From assembly GCA_030142905.1 (NCBI GenBank), contig JASJOG010000239.1:1-64000 (forward strand): 64,000 bases of DNA. Direction: 5' to 3'. Below the pieces are notes generated by a model. It had not been told where the DNA came from. It saw nothing but the letters and a program-made list of their open reading frames with translations, and did no database searches. Position 1 is the first letter of the stretch. Each line of letters opens with the position of its first letter. Source of the DNA: Heliopora coerulea. Taxonomy: Eukaryota > Cnidaria > Anthozoa > Scleralcyonacea > Helioporidae. This document shows positions 25,770 to 37,161 of this stretch, piece by piece. The position numbers and the translations under genes were made by a program.

Positions 25770-26754
25770 TTATTATCACCCTTGACAAAACCTCATTGCA
25801 GTTTTTATTTTGGTCATGGTAACTGTTAGTGGGCTGCTAAGCCTTGCTTGCAGTTTTCCAGTGATTGATAATTTTGTTCAACAACCTACAGACCACATCA
25901 TATTACAGGGGCCCAACCAGGAATTTTGGAAAATAGATGGTAGTATCAAGGCATCATCAGGGCAATTTTGATCATTTCTAGTAAAGTAGATCTATCTATG
26001 TGGCTTTAGGAAATGAGGGCAGAAAGCTGTCTACAATAGCACACACATAAGATTAACAGAAAGGGTAGGGGTTGCAACTCCCCAGTCCCCCCTTTTAGTT
26101 GCACCCCAGTAGCAGTACATTGCCTGTTTGCACCAATGATCTACTGTGATCCAAGCTATGGGAACAATGACTCATATGTTAATGGAATGCTGGAAAACCC
26201 TCCAAAAATGTCCCCAAAATGAGGGTATCTTTGACAAGTCCTTGTGTTCTTGGTTCTGACCCCTGATAAAAATTTGGGACCCGAGCTTTTACCAACAACC
26301 AACATATCAAAATCAATTGATGAAATGGCCAAGGACTTATTGTACACTTTATAAAAAAGAAAGGTGAAACTGACAGGGCTCATCCCTGCACCAAATATAA
26401 TCATTTGAGATTAGCCAGAGTGAACAGCTTAAACTGCATCCTTGCCCATTAATGAGTTAATTTCTATTTATAGGCATTCATGGAATAAATACTCAAAAAT
26501 AAATTCAACAATTAATATATATTGACATAAACAACTTCGCCTTGGCATATCATTCACTAGATTTCTTTTCTATTTTGCAATATTTAGGTGGCTTTTCTTT
26601 TTAATAGTTCTTGCTGGTCGTGATTCATGGCATTTTAACAATCTCTACTTCAAATACATGATCAAGTCTTCAAAGAAAGAAAAAATACCAATTGCAGACT
26701 GAAGCATTCTTTAGTTATGTATAAACCTGTTGTTAAAGTTTATTCTTTTACAGG
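25770..26754. other. Intergenic or intronic, CpG-poor
   Basis: No convincing exon. The motif GCCCATTAATGAGTTAA at 26444-26460 nearly matches the one at 32696-32712 and ends in TTAA. It may be the end of a piggyBac-type element whose other end is not identifiable. Confidence 0.4.
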
Positions 26755-26871
26755 TAAGCAAAGACTGCAACTAACCTACTCTGCAACAAAGTTTGAGGCC
26801 AATGGGCATTTGGAAAAAACAATAGAGGCTATGGACATATACAGCAATGATGATGACGTCAACATTCACAG
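26755..26871 (+). CDS. Probable internal coding exon, unidentified protein
   Basis: The exon follows a pyrimidine-rich acceptor (TTCTTTTACAG) and ends at a GTATGA donor. In its only open frame it encodes about 38 residues, including RLQLTYSATKF and HLEKTIEAMDIYSNDDDVN. The composition is plainly protein-like, and the pattern 'xxIEAMxxxxxDxxVxxx' is reminiscent of armadillo-like helical repeats, but this is weak. It starts with two bases of a split codon and ends with two. No flanking exons could be joined with confidence, so the gene is not named. Confidence 0.45.
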
Positions 26872-29280
26872 GTATGAACTCTCAGCTTAATATAGCAGCA
26901 CATAACAGCACCAAGACCTCAAATTTTGAGGTACAAGCATGGTGAAATTTAATAGTCCCACCTAAGGAAACTCCTAATGGGACACCTAACACTTTGTTAC
27001 CATGAATCCTATTATATTTTGCACATAAAGTTTCAACTTGAGAAGGGAATAGATATCACATTTCAACAACCTCCCTTTGAAACATACAAGTTAAAGTGGA
27101 AATTTAATGCCAATGACTACATTTGGCCATGCCTGTTTGTAAAAATTAATCATTGCTACCCACACCAGACAATCCCAGCTAGTTGTATGCCATCGCTCGC
27201 ATGAAGAACTTCAACGAAGAACAGATTATTCTCAAATTAAACTACATTTGTTGCCAGTATGTTGAAATTGGCAGCTTTTTCTAATACCAAACCAAACAAA
27301 CACTGGCAGTATTGAAGAAGGCTAAAACAGACAAATAAGTTTGTGAGGAGTGAAACAGGTCCACTAAATTCACCTTTCACGGCTGGCCGTCTTTGCTTAA
27401 CTTTCCGAGAGCAGCAACTCCAATAACAAAGAGAACTCACTGCATGTGAACCACATGTTTATACATCAAAAACTGCTAAGTACGGCTTGAGATTTAATTA
27501 CCTGGATTAACCTTCGGCAATTTGGGATACTTTTAAGAATAAACCGTTACCTGACAAAATTTCAAAACATACATCTAGTGATATGCAAATGCTCAACCAG
27601 TTTATCCGAACACCATACATGATGCTAGCACGGTAAAATATAAAAACTGCCCTGCAGGAAAATGCTCCAGTAGAATATGCGAACGGCCCCAACTAAGTTT
27701 TATAAGTAAAACTGTCATACCTGTTTGATTCCAACTAAAAGAATGATGACTGTTTTTTATCTAGTTACTTTTAACTTTTGCTGCTGTGACCTGAGTGACA
27801 TTGGTTCCACCTTCCTTTGGCTTTAGGTCCTTAAACATTCCTGAAAAGCAATTAAAACAAAAAAACTGTGAATGACCGAAGCTAACTTTAGGAGAGTTAA
27901 GCTTGCTTGATTTCTTACGAGCTGAAACGACAAGAGTTTCAGTTTTTTCCCCGTACTGAAGTTGTCTCAAAGGGATAAAGATAAAAGAACTAGTAATGCA
28001 AAGTAATTCTCTTACAAACCTGGCTCAAGGCAATGTGGTAGACGACAGCGATGATGAACTTTCACTTTAGCACACCGACGTATGTGAATCATTTAAATTC
28101 TTGTACAATGCAAGTTCAACCTATATTAACAAAGAATTAAACGTTCGAGACCCGTTCTCGAAAAACCTACCCCAAAAGGGTGACCTTACATTATAGCGGC
28201 ATCTACTAATCCATGTGCTATTGATGTACAACGTACAAATTTCTTCAACTTCTTTTCTTTCAACTCGACTCCTCTGTGGGGAAGTTGTGCACGTGCTGTT
28301 TTCTGCCAAGAAATAAGAACGCTGATTGGTCAATTGGCGAACAAACCTGCGACTGAGCAGAACCAAAACTGCTGGTCATACGATAATACGGCCTCCGCTG
28401 TCACATTTCAAGAAATTTACTTGAACTGGAAAATTTTGGGGTATTTTAAGGAATAACCTAAGCAACTTGATGTTTTATGGAGTTTTTAGGGAATTTTCAA
28501 AATTTCAGTTGAAATGTTAGTATTCAAGTTAATCAATAACCCTCTCCTTCATTAATAATATATCTTTATACTAAAATGACTGCTTATAGAAAAACACAGT
28601 TGTGAAACAACGCTGATTGGTTTGACTGAGGATTGGAGACTTGGTGTAGATCAGAAATGTGTGGTCGTACTGTCAGCGGACATGAATAAGGCGTTTGATT
28701 CTTTTAATCCTGCCTTGACGATCCAGTCAAACAATTTACTCAAATTAATCAGACAGACGTTTTGACATTCTGGAAGATGATAAATTTTAACTCCAAAACT
28801 CCATTCAAATGAAGTCAGTAAAGGATTGCAATATCTCAAAGACATTCTATGTCAAAACTTACTTAAATTATTCAAAACAATTCACTAATTTAATCAAAAA
28901 ATTTATCAAATAAGCATGCAGACTTTATGCTATAAATTGATAAATTTCACTCTAACACTCATTTGACATTGCTAGAGTAAAGGGTTACAATATGTGACAT
29001 TTTGACCAACGTCAATTCAATAACTCTCCAAAACTACTGAACTAATTTAAAAATTTGTCTGGTTAACACACTGGCTTTGAGGAATCTTTCACCTGCAGTG
29101 CAGGAACATGAACATGTTTCATCTACAATGGGACTTATGCTTTTAATTCAAAAGAAGTTTTTATTCCTCAATGTCCCACTTCACATTGAAATTTTGAACT
29201 TATGACTCTGAAAATCAAATTGAATTCTAGGTAAAAAGTATATGTAATGACATTTGAGAAAAGTGGCAATCACAAAAGGT
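26872..29280. other. Mostly non-coding, weak exon candidates
   Basis: No complete gene could be assembled. One candidate minus-strand terminal exon is listed separately. On the plus strand a frame ending at about 28070 encodes an acidic tail (NVVDDSDDELSL) before a stop, but its upstream exon is not found. Two diverged copies of a motif around TGAAGTCAGTAAAGGATTGCA (about 28810 and 28965) suggest further old repeats. Confidence 0.4.
27761..27840 (-). CDS. Possible terminal coding exon, unidentified
   Basis: A strong acceptor with a long pyrimidine tract (TTTGTTTTAATTGCTTTTCAG form) precedes a frame MFKDLKPKEGGTNVTQVTAA that runs to a TAG stop at 27761-27763. The short Lys-rich peptide looks protein-like, but no upstream exon on the minus strand is convincing and I do not recognise the family. 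Confidence 0.3.
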
Positions 29281-29410
29281 GTAATACCCTTAGGAGGAAA
29301 GCGACTCACCACCCTGAACGTGATATTACTTGGAATGGATACTTAAGCTCTGAAAAGCCCCTTTGGGGAGAGTTTAATAAATTATTGTATTGTATTGTAT
29401 TGTAATGGTA
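29281..29410 (+). mobile_element. LINE-type 3' tail with (TATTG)n
   Basis: A short stretch with GAAAAGCCCCTTTGGGGAGA (a small hairpin) is followed by AATAAATT and a tail of TATTG repeats ending near 29404. Pentameric tails after a small hairpin are usual at the 3' ends of truncated CR1/L2-like retrotransposons. No coding part remains. Confidence 0.5.
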
Positions 29411-29929
29411 GAGTGCTTGCACCCTCAAGCATAATTTTTGAATCAGTTCGAACCATTTACTCCACTAAATCCTGAGCTGCAAGGTAAGCATTACTATGAC
29501 AACAAATTGCAGAAAGGGACAGTCTCTAAGAATTCCTTTGTAAGCGGATGTCATAATCACTTAATTACATGTACAACATTTAAATGTGAAACAATTGTAA
29601 AAAAAAAAACAAACCAAATACATGAATGCCAATGGATGGAACCACTTATAAACAAAAAAGTTACACTTAGGCCTGTTTCACACGCTGTACTTCACGTGCC
29701 GAATATAATTAAATTACGTTCGGCTTCGGTGCAAATTTGACACAGCAATGTGCATCCTGGATTAACTTTGCAATTGAGAAATATGGTGAAAATTATTTTG
29801 ATAAAAGCAACACTACATTGACAAATGTTAAGAAATATGTCACTTTTAATGATTGCAATCAAAAGGAAGCATTTGCAAATTATATCTAGTCTCATGAGTC
29901 TGTTACTAATCATGCTTCAAAAAACAGAA

Positions 29930-30412
29930 ATTCATCGTTCATGTAGAAGACTAAGAAGAAACAATAGATGGTGGGAGTTGGTTTGGAATAATTATTCCGA
30001 AGAACAATTCAAGCGAACGTTTTGAATGTCAAAAGATACTTTCTTGTTCGTATTAGGCTGGATTTGTCATGATTTGATGTGAAAAACAGTTAATGAAGAG
30101 CCAATATCACCAGAGTGCCGCCTTGGTATTTGTTTGTATTGCCTACCTAGAGGTGATTATTATTACACAATTTCAGAAATGGTTGGTTTAGGAGTGTCCA
30201 CAATTCATCGAATAGTTTCACAAGTATGCCAATCTATTGTCAAAAACTTATGGACTGAGTTTATTGGCAATTTAAGGCCAGCTGTCAAGGAAGAATTTAA
30301 AGAGATGATGGAGAGCATGAACAGCATGTGGCAATTTCCATTTTGCTGGGGAGCATCAGATGGATGCCACATACCAATTTAATGTCCGGCAGGTGGCGCT
30401 GAGGCTTGTAAT

Positions 30413-30444
<32 letters not shown>

Positions 30445-30780
30445 TGTACTTATGGCTATAGTTGATGCAAAGTACAGGTTCCTCTAGGGAAGTTGTGGTT
30501 TTCCTGGGAACTCACATGACTCTGTAATCTTTCAGTCTACAGATATGTGGGATAAAGTTCAAAACCATGGGATTACTTTAGAAAAGGGGAAGAAAGTGGC
30601 AGATGTAATTATTCTACCTTTAATTGTTGCTGATTCAGCCTTTCCCTCTACAACCTTGGCTATTGAAACCTTACACTGAAGCTGTGCTAAGTGACAAAAT
30701 GAGATATTTTAACTACAGGCTTAGCAGAGCTAGAATGGTTTCAGAAGGTGCATTTGGACAACTGAAAGGAATGTGCCTGA
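29930..30780 (+). pseudogene. Harbinger (HARBI1-like) transposase, broken
   Basis: Frames that need several joins encode a HARBI1-like DDE nuclease. In order: NNRWWELVWNNYSEEQFKR (about 29960), the helix-turn-helix-like CLYCLPRGDYYYTISEMVGL and GVSTIHRIVSQVCQSI (30134-30250), FPFCWGASDGCHIPI with the first catalytic Asp (about 30337-30381), the PGNSHDSVIFQST segment (about 30505-30545), the VADSAFP segment (about 30630), and YFNYRLSRARMVSEGAFGQL with the terminal Glu (about 30700-30765). A stop follows IPI at 30380-30382, another follows at 30486, and a frameshift lies near 30640-30650. The usual KGRWR end is lost, where the sequence changes character. Family identity is secure; activity is excluded. 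Confidence 0.85.
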
Positions 30781-31019
30781 TGCGCCCTGGAATTGGGACC
30801 CCCCTAATGGGCAATGCACCCTGATGCGCCTTGAGTGGGCACATGGTCTTTATTGGCTGATTGTAAAAAACATCCAGTTCTGATCACTTAGCAATGATCA
30901 CTTATAAATAAAGTGGAGAATGAGCTTTCGAATGGTGCCTCATGGAGCTTCATACGACAAGTATTTTGCGAACTACATGCATTTAAATTTTTCCCTTTTT
31001 TTGAAAATGCATTATTGCA

Positions 31020-32200
31020 TATGCAAGCGGTGAACATATTTGGATTCAATGAAGAAAACTAAGATTTTGAGTGATTTGTGATGGAATATGAAGGAAAAAG
31101 AATCAGACTTTGTAGAAGACTGTTCAATGTTCCCTAGAGCACCATGTCTGGGAGATTCAGATGATGAAAAAGATGATTTCCATGGATTTTTCGCCAATGG
31201 ATCAGATACTGACTTTAGTGAAAACAAAAAGTAAAAGTGAAAGTGAATATGAAACAGATAATTCTCAGTGTTTTGTTGAATGCAAAAAAGTTTTAATTCT
31301 GCAAAGTAGAAGCCTTTACATGCCGAATCGGGTCCTTGACATAAGCTAAAATCAGAAGCCTCCTGAAAAGATTTTTTTTATCTTATTTCAGGTAACGATT
31401 TTATCGATCTTGTGCCATGGCTGTGTTCACCTGCGCAAAATTCAGGGACCTATCATTCAGTTTCTGCAGAGTGATCAGAAATTTCGGCCTTCTTTGGCTT
31501 AAACATTTAGATGGGAATCAATGAACTGTTTACTATAAGGTTGTGCCTGGACTCTAATCCCTTTCTGGGCAATCCTGGGTTTAAAAAAACAATTCTTTTA
31601 AGAGGTTTCAAGCTTTTAAGTTGGTATTTCCACATTTCGTTTGCAGACCACGAGGAAGCAACTGAGAAGTTGAAAAAAATTATGGCTCTTATTTCCAAAC
31701 TTCATAATGCTTTTCAATCCCCATCAATTCCAGGCAAAAACATTTCAATCAACGAAGAACTTGTCAAAATTTAATGAATTTATTTTGGTTGTGAATGGTT
31801 TAGAAATGCAGAAGATGCAGACAGTGAGGCGCTGCGACTTCTGACAATCAGACCTTCATCTTGTGCTTGCAAAACAACTAGTTTCAAACTACAGTGGCTA
31901 CAAAAAACATTTAGTGCTTTGATTGGGCATAATAATATCGATATAGGTACGAGTATCAAGGACCAGAACTTTGGTTAAGGCTTCCGGAGTGAAAAGAACT
32001 TGTGTTAAATTCAAAAGTTGGATGAGAGCGGCCTGTCTGGCAAACTTTGAAACTGTTTACATGTGCGGACAAAGTCCTGTAAATCTGTGTAGAAAACGAG
32101 GCTATTTTTTTCACAGGGACATTTGGAAATTCAATAAAAACATAACACTGATGTCATTTGAAACGTTTTGCATGATTGTTATGTCCTGGTATTGAATTAC
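31020..32200 (+). pseudogene. piggyBac-type transposase relic
   Basis: Frames on the plus strand encode an acidic N-terminal patch (GDSDDEKDDFHGFFANGSD, about 31150-31205). They then give MGINELFTIRLCLDSNPFLG and LRGFKLLSWYFHISFADHEE (31511-31680), ending with FQSPSIPGKNISINEELVKI before a stop at 31772. The order 'WMGI..LP.....' then 'F..I.RxLHF', then 'PGxxLSIDExMxxFKGR' is the signature of the piggyBac (PGBD) transposase core. Later frames to about 32195 are open but not clearly alignable. Stops and frameshifts make it inactive. It lies inside the Harbinger element and truncates its second gene. Confidence 0.6.
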
Positions 32201-32700
32201 CGTGAAATGAACAATTTTGGCTTTGTGCTACACTTCAACTGCCAGCGTTGCAGTTAGTTGTCAAAAACTTGTCAGATACACCCATCAGAAAATGTTCAAT
32301 TTTGTTAACATTTTGGCCTTCACTGTCTTCAAGATCAAAAATCTTTGTATTATATATACTTTTTAATGGAATGGAATAAACGGTTTAGCCACAAAACCAG
32401 ACTTTTGTGGTTTTATATGCTTGTGAATATTTTTTCAGTCTTCAATCCAGTATAGCGCTGCAAAATTGTCATATGCTTGGATTTCTAGCCCCTAATTTTT
32501 AAAACATATGAATCCGAATGGATTAAAATTCACTAAAGATGAATACTTATTTATTACTGTACCCTGTGCTAAAAGTTCAGGGCTTTCAATTGGCTTATTG
32601 AAGAGCTTTAGTAATTTTTGTAGAGACACTGCTGCACTAGCTGAAATCAGCCATTTTGCTTGCCCATTGGGGGGATGGCCTGCTTCCAGCAACTTGGGCA

Positions 32701-33277
32701 TTAATGAGTTAACAATATTTTCTTCTCAAATGAAGATGATGTTGAATCTTCATTATCATCTGAATTTGCCAAGCCTTCTTCTGAACAAGGTGGTTCAACT
32801 GCAAGTTCTGGCATACAAGAATCATGTGCCTTGACAATGGCAAACAGGTCATTAAACCATTTTCCATACTCTTTTTGTTCGATAAATCTTTCTATTCCTG
32901 TAGCAGTTTTCATCATTAGGGCTACATGTTTACATTCAGAGATCATTTTTTTGAATTCTGTACACACTTGGACAAAATTAAATGGGACTTGCTCTTCTCT
33001 TTCTAAAGGACGATGCCTGAGTTCTGCTAGAATTTGTTTATAGATTTCCCCATTTTGTTGATTTTTAGTGTTTGTGAATATTAGTTTCTTTTTAAAGCCT
33101 TCACTAGAAATTATTATATCCACAAGATCATCTTGTAAAGTTTGGCTGCACTGAGCCTTCCTACCTCTTTTCTTCTTTTTCTTTTTATTTCTTGTTAATA
33201 TCAGGTAGTCATCCTCACCCAAATCACTGCTGCTTTTGTCTTGTTCACTACTATCATCATTTTCATGACAGATGTTA
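32701..33277 (-). CDS. Myb/SANT-like DNA-binding protein of the Harbinger element, exon 2
   Basis: The exon follows a TTCTTTTTAAG acceptor and encodes about 191 residues. An acidic stretch (HENDDSSEQDKSSSD) comes first, then a basic patch (NKKKKKKRGRK) that looks like a nuclear-localisation signal. A trihelix Myb/SANT-like region follows, with the segments LVDIIISSEGFKKKLIFTN, IYKQILAELRHR and FNFVQVCTEFKKMISECK. A conserved-looking tail contains FIEQKEYGKWFNDLF. PIF/Harbinger elements typically encode such a protein for nuclear import and end binding. The natural C-terminus is lost: the last codons (ILLTH and stop) read into a GTTAACTCATTAATG motif that looks like the end of the nested element. 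The whole frame is intact. Confidence 0.7.
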
Positions 33278-33378
33278 CTTAAAAAGAAGAGAAGTAGGTT
33301 AGTAAGTTTATATATATGGTTGTAAACATTCCAATGACTATGTAAGTATCCATGAATCGATGAACCTGGCTTACTAAA

Positions 33379-33385
33379 GTATATG

Positions 33386-33432
<47 letters not shown>
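33379..33432. repeat. (TA)n microsatellite
   Basis: A simple AT/TA run in the intron between the two exons of the Myb-like gene. Confidence 0.95.
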
Positions 33433-33434
<2 letters not shown>

Positions 33435-33563
33435 TACGTTACGGTCGCCACCCTTCACCATGGCCCACGATATTTGTATGCAACAGTATGAAATCTGTAT
33501 ATAAAGGTATATACATATATCATAATATGAACAACGTACCCATACCAGGCATCTCTGAGTTTA

Positions 33564-33785
33564 TCAGTAGGTACAGCACCAGCAATGATCGACTTTGTCC
33601 TTCGTTTCAACAAATCGCTTTTTCGCTTGCACGAATAGCGATACTTGTTTGCCGTAAATCCATCCATCTGTATCTTCGTCTCTCTCAGGTGTATCGCAAA
33701 CATTGCAAATAGGCTTTTTACATTTAATACAAACATATTTTGTGTCTGTGCAGCACACAACGCATGGTTTCATTTCGTCCGCCAT
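33564..33785 (-). CDS. Cys-rich N-terminal exon of the Harbinger Myb-like gene
   Basis: The frame starts MADEMKPCVVCCTDTKYVCI and continues with paired cysteines (CKKPICNVCD) that resemble a B-box-like or treble-clef zinc site, then TPERDEDTDGWIYGKQ. It lies just upstream of the Myb-like exon on the same strand and inside the same element. The exact donor is uncertain: GCTG|GTGCTG near 33570 would keep phase with the downstream exon, but the segment after GKQVS looks slightly frame-shifted. Treat the 3' border as approximate. Confidence 0.5.
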   Translation of the reverse strand: MADEMKPCVVCCTDTKYVCIKCKKPICNVCDTPERDEDTDGWIYGKQVSLFVQAKKRFVETKDKVDHCWCCTY

Positions 33786-34052
33786 GTTTAAAACTGTGGT
33801 GTGTTATGGGAAAAATACGATTTTAATTATTCTAATTATTTATGCATTTAATTTGGCACATGTAAAGTACGCCGTCTGAATCAGTTGCCGCACCAAAATC
33901 GCATAATGCGACAAGGCATGTCGAATTTAATTGTTTTGCCGTACCAAATTAATGAGCCGAGCTTAATTTGATTCAGACGCCGTTCTTTTGCCGTACTTTA
34001 TTTTTGAATTGTATTCTACACATGTGAAATACGGCGTATGAAACGGGCCTTA

Positions 34053-36145
34053 AATTCTTTATTACTTCGTTCAGAGATTACTAAATAGTTAATTTACATA
34101 ATACGTAGGCATGTACATATAGATAGTCATACATATATGGGAGTCTTTGAGACCAGTTCATATAAATACTATGTTCTTATAATATCTTCGAGTCGTCCAC
34201 CTTTCACAAATATTTTACAAGAAATACACTTTGTACAATCAACGAATTTCCAGCAACTGTTCAGCAATTATTTTTTCATCTCATTTTTCCAGTGTTAAAG
34301 TAATTCAAATATACAGCATGAGCAGCCTTTTGGGTTAATAAATTAAGAGTGAATAAGTGAATAAGGCTTTGTTTTGTAAACGTACCTCGTCACAAAGGGT
34401 ACGTTGGGTGCCACAGAACGTGAGCCCGCTCATCGCGGTAACATGTATAGGTTAGTAACCGAGGTTCTGGTAACGAACCTTAGTTAAGAACCTCGGTACA
34501 TTAAAGAAAACCGAGGTTTTCTTTAATGGCGAGTAAAATAATCTGGCGTTTGTCAGAGTAAAATAGTTAAACTAGACAGATCCTGCCCGGAGGAAAGTGT
34601 TCACTGAGATTGTTAAGATGTTGGGCTACACTAAAAGTTGCCGACTTTTATTCAGAGAATTTTGTTTTCCTGAAATATTGCACAGCGTGTTTTGCGAATA
34701 TGACAGTAATAGAAGAGAGAAAGAATTCCACATTCTCTCTAGATCACACGATTTAGACTTTTCAGATACTTCAGTTATGCGCACGTTACAATCTGCGAAT
34801 ATTTCAATACTGACATGGACAACAAATGGACAACAAATGAATATCTCTGTTGTGCATGGAACGACTGGTTTGTTTTTCCATATGAACGTTGATTATTTCA
34901 GCCTTTTCGTAAGGTAATGTAAACCCGAAATTAGTGCATACGAAAACCTTGAACCGTTTCAGCTTCACCTAATGTTTTTTTTTTCCTGTCCAGTTTTTGC
35001 GACTTTGTGCAGCCATATTACATGCTGTGGACCTCGCTTTCATATCTTTCGGCCCCCGAAGACTGACATTTGAGAATGTAATGACCTCCAATTCCAGGTG
35101 GAAACGTCCTTCAAAGTTGCAGATTTACGACATGTTTTGACACTGTTACCATTCTACGACAGAGCGCGTATTTGCATTTAGATATATAACGTCACTGTTT
35201 CCTTTCTCAGAGCTAGGTAAGCTAGGCCTACTTTATGTAGTTTGACCTAACACATTTTAGTGGATCACGAGTTTTGAACAAAAACGAGGAAACTGTGCAA
35301 TTTCTCCAATTTTCCATTCAACACACGGTTGTCTTCTTCTAGCTCGCGTTTCGAGAGAATCAGTCCCTATCGAAACAGAAATGTGAGAAGTATCGTGAGT
35401 AAACAATAGCTAAACAAACGTAATTATCCAAAAACAATCATTAATAAATTCGAAATGAAATACTCGGTGTATAATAAATTGCACAACGTTGCTTTTACAG
35501 TTTCATTTAATGAAATGTTTAGTCCATTAATTTGCGGAAGATGTGGCTGACATAAACTCTTGAACTAGCCTGAACACAGAGCCAACATGACGTTCCCGTT
35601 TGCAAGACCATACTTGACTTGAGAAGCACCTGCTCGCGGAAGACCAATAAAGTAGAAATACAAACTCTAAGCCTATGGAGCCAACGTGAATGGAACGAAA
35701 CAATCAAAATATGAATGCACTGTAAGGATTTGAACACAAGAAAATATCTACTAAACCGTTTCTCAGGTCTTGTCAAGGAATTAAAAATATTTCACTTTGT
35801 TTTTTTTTTTCAGGCTAGTCTGGTTTTATATCCATTACATGTGCATTACCACTATATACCTTACATTTGGTTCGACAATGACACTCGGTGTGTCACTCTT
35901 TTATACCCACATACTGAGTCCCGTATCATTGTAAAGTTTCCTTTAAATCTAACCCTTTCATACATCTTCACGATATATTTTGAGCAAAACAAAAACAGGC
36001 GTTTATATTGTTTGTTTTAATTGTTTGGAACGATATAAACGACGTGCGAAAAGACAAAAACATGAATAACATCCCAAAACTGAAAACAGAGTATCCTAAG
36101 GTTTCGAGCGGGTCCTCGTCGTCAGAGGGCAAAAATTTTGGATCA
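34053..36145. other. Intergenic, with a hairpin and a weak exon candidate
   Basis: No gene is certain. A perfect 14-bp hairpin with a 2-base loop lies at 34499-34528 (CATTAAAGAAAACC stem), next to paired ACCGAGGTTC/GAACCTCGGT motifs (34457-34496). Together these look like a further small fold-back element. A short open frame is listed separately. Confidence 0.45.
34597..34915 (+). CDS. Possible first exon, unidentified
   Basis: An open frame of about 100 codons (internal start MLGYTKSCRLLFREF at 34618) ends at GTAAG|GTAATG, a usable donor. The peptide has mixed composition (HSVFCEYDSNRREKEF, ISVVHGTTGLFFHMNV) and no known motif. No matching downstream exon could be shown, so it may be chance. 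Confidence 0.25.
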
Positions 36146-36256
36146 TAGTGTTCCGTCTGTAACAACAGCATACCAGATCTACGTATCCTTGAAAAACTTG
36201 CAAAAGTAGTTACAAGACTGCAAAAAAGATTGGGTTTACGAACGGAAAATTCTTAA
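36146..36256 (+). CDS. Possible terminal exon (CxxC then amphipathic helix)
   Basis: After an ATCATAG acceptor, an open frame encodes CSVCNNSIPDLRILEKLAKV, then VTRLQKRLGLRTENS and a TAA stop. A CxxC pair followed by a Lys/Leu amphipathic helix looks protein-like. The upstream exon is unknown. It lies beside, on the opposite strand, a possible acceptor at about 36165 for the last exon of the GSE1-like gene. Confidence 0.3.
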
Positions 36257-36774
36257 AAAATGTCAGCTGTTGTTTCTCAAACTACCGCCCTGTAATCAAA
36301 AACTAAAATTAAGCAGGGAGTCACTTCGCTGATAAGTAGATATAAGGACTAAAAACTCCATTTGACCGGAAATCATAGGAACTATTGAGATCATTCAAAT
36401 ATAGATCGGTAACTCCTAATAGCGCTAACGTTTTAATGGTAAAATCAAGTTTTAGTTCCCACAATTAGCAATGTTTAACAGGACAGGCCTCAAGGAGTCT
36501 CGCCAATCACTAGTGATACAAAGTTTCATCATTTATTTCATGCAAAAAGTTCGAAATTTTGTACCATGCAATTTAAGTAGCAAAGCTCACAAAATATTTG
36601 TTAAAAAGCCAATTTTGACATCATCGTATCAACAGCAGCAACAAATCAGACTCAATTTATGACAGCACACTTGCTTTTTGCTCATTTTTTGGCTTAGTTT
36701 TGCACTTTAACGTAGTGATCCGAAATTTAAACTTAACATATAAAATACAACCCTTATTTCAAGATGAGGCTTCG

Positions 36775-37107
36775 CATAACAACCGATAGCGTAATATTGT
36801 TAAGATCGTTAAATAATATTAAAGTAAAGGTAAAGTGTCTTTATTTATACTGGATAACCCTATCAGCTACCGAAGCTGTTCTCCCTAGAGGTCCAGTACG
36901 GTCCACCCCTCATGGGTCCAGTGTTACTACAGGAGGAAACCGGAGTACCCGGAGAAAACCTGAGATGCTTGGTAGAGTCAAACTGGACAACACTCGTCTC
37001 ACGTGTGACCAAGGTAACTTTAGTCACATAACTGCACGGAGTCAGAATCGAACCCTAGTCACAGTGATGAGAGACACGTGCACTACCACCGTGCCACCAG
37101 CATCCCA
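36775..37107 (-). mobile_element. tRNA-derived SINE
   Basis: Read on the minus strand, the head at about 37107 contains an A-box-like TGGCACGGTGG (plus positions 37086-37096). A B-box GGGTTCGATTC follows (37045-37055). Their spacing fits an RNA polymerase III promoter. The body then carries the complement of GGAGGAAACCGGAGTACCC and GGAGAAAACC (about 36930-36962), a core widely seen in animal SINE-like repeats. The tail is AT-rich (ACTTTACCTTTACTTTAATA). Confidence 0.75.
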
Positions 37108-37161
37108 GGTATGCCTTTTTTTTTCAATCAAAGTAATAGTTACAGAAACTTTACTTTCATA

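Larger units (their letters stand above)
29670..34049 (+). mobile_element. PIF/Harbinger transposon, degenerate, with nested insertion
   Basis: The element begins GGCCTGTTTCACACGCTGTA and ends with the reverse complement of GGCCCGTTTCATACGCCGTA. Both ends are flanked by TTA (29667-29669 and 34050-34052), the 3-bp target duplication typical of PIF/Harbinger. Inside are a plus-strand DDE transposase pseudogene (29930-30780) and a minus-strand Myb/SANT-like gene (32701-33785), the two genes such elements usually carry. A piggyBac-like relic lies between them. The sub-terminal regions are rich in GCCGTAC-type short repeats (33860-34020). With stops in the transposase it cannot move by itself. Confidence 0.85.

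Noticed and set aside
26977..27204. 75-residue plus-strand open frame
   Set aside because: No motif, no splice context and no recognisable similarity; could be chance.
33279..33712. Open frames rich in Ile-Tyr on both strands
   Set aside because: Translation of the TA microsatellite in the intron of the Myb-like gene.
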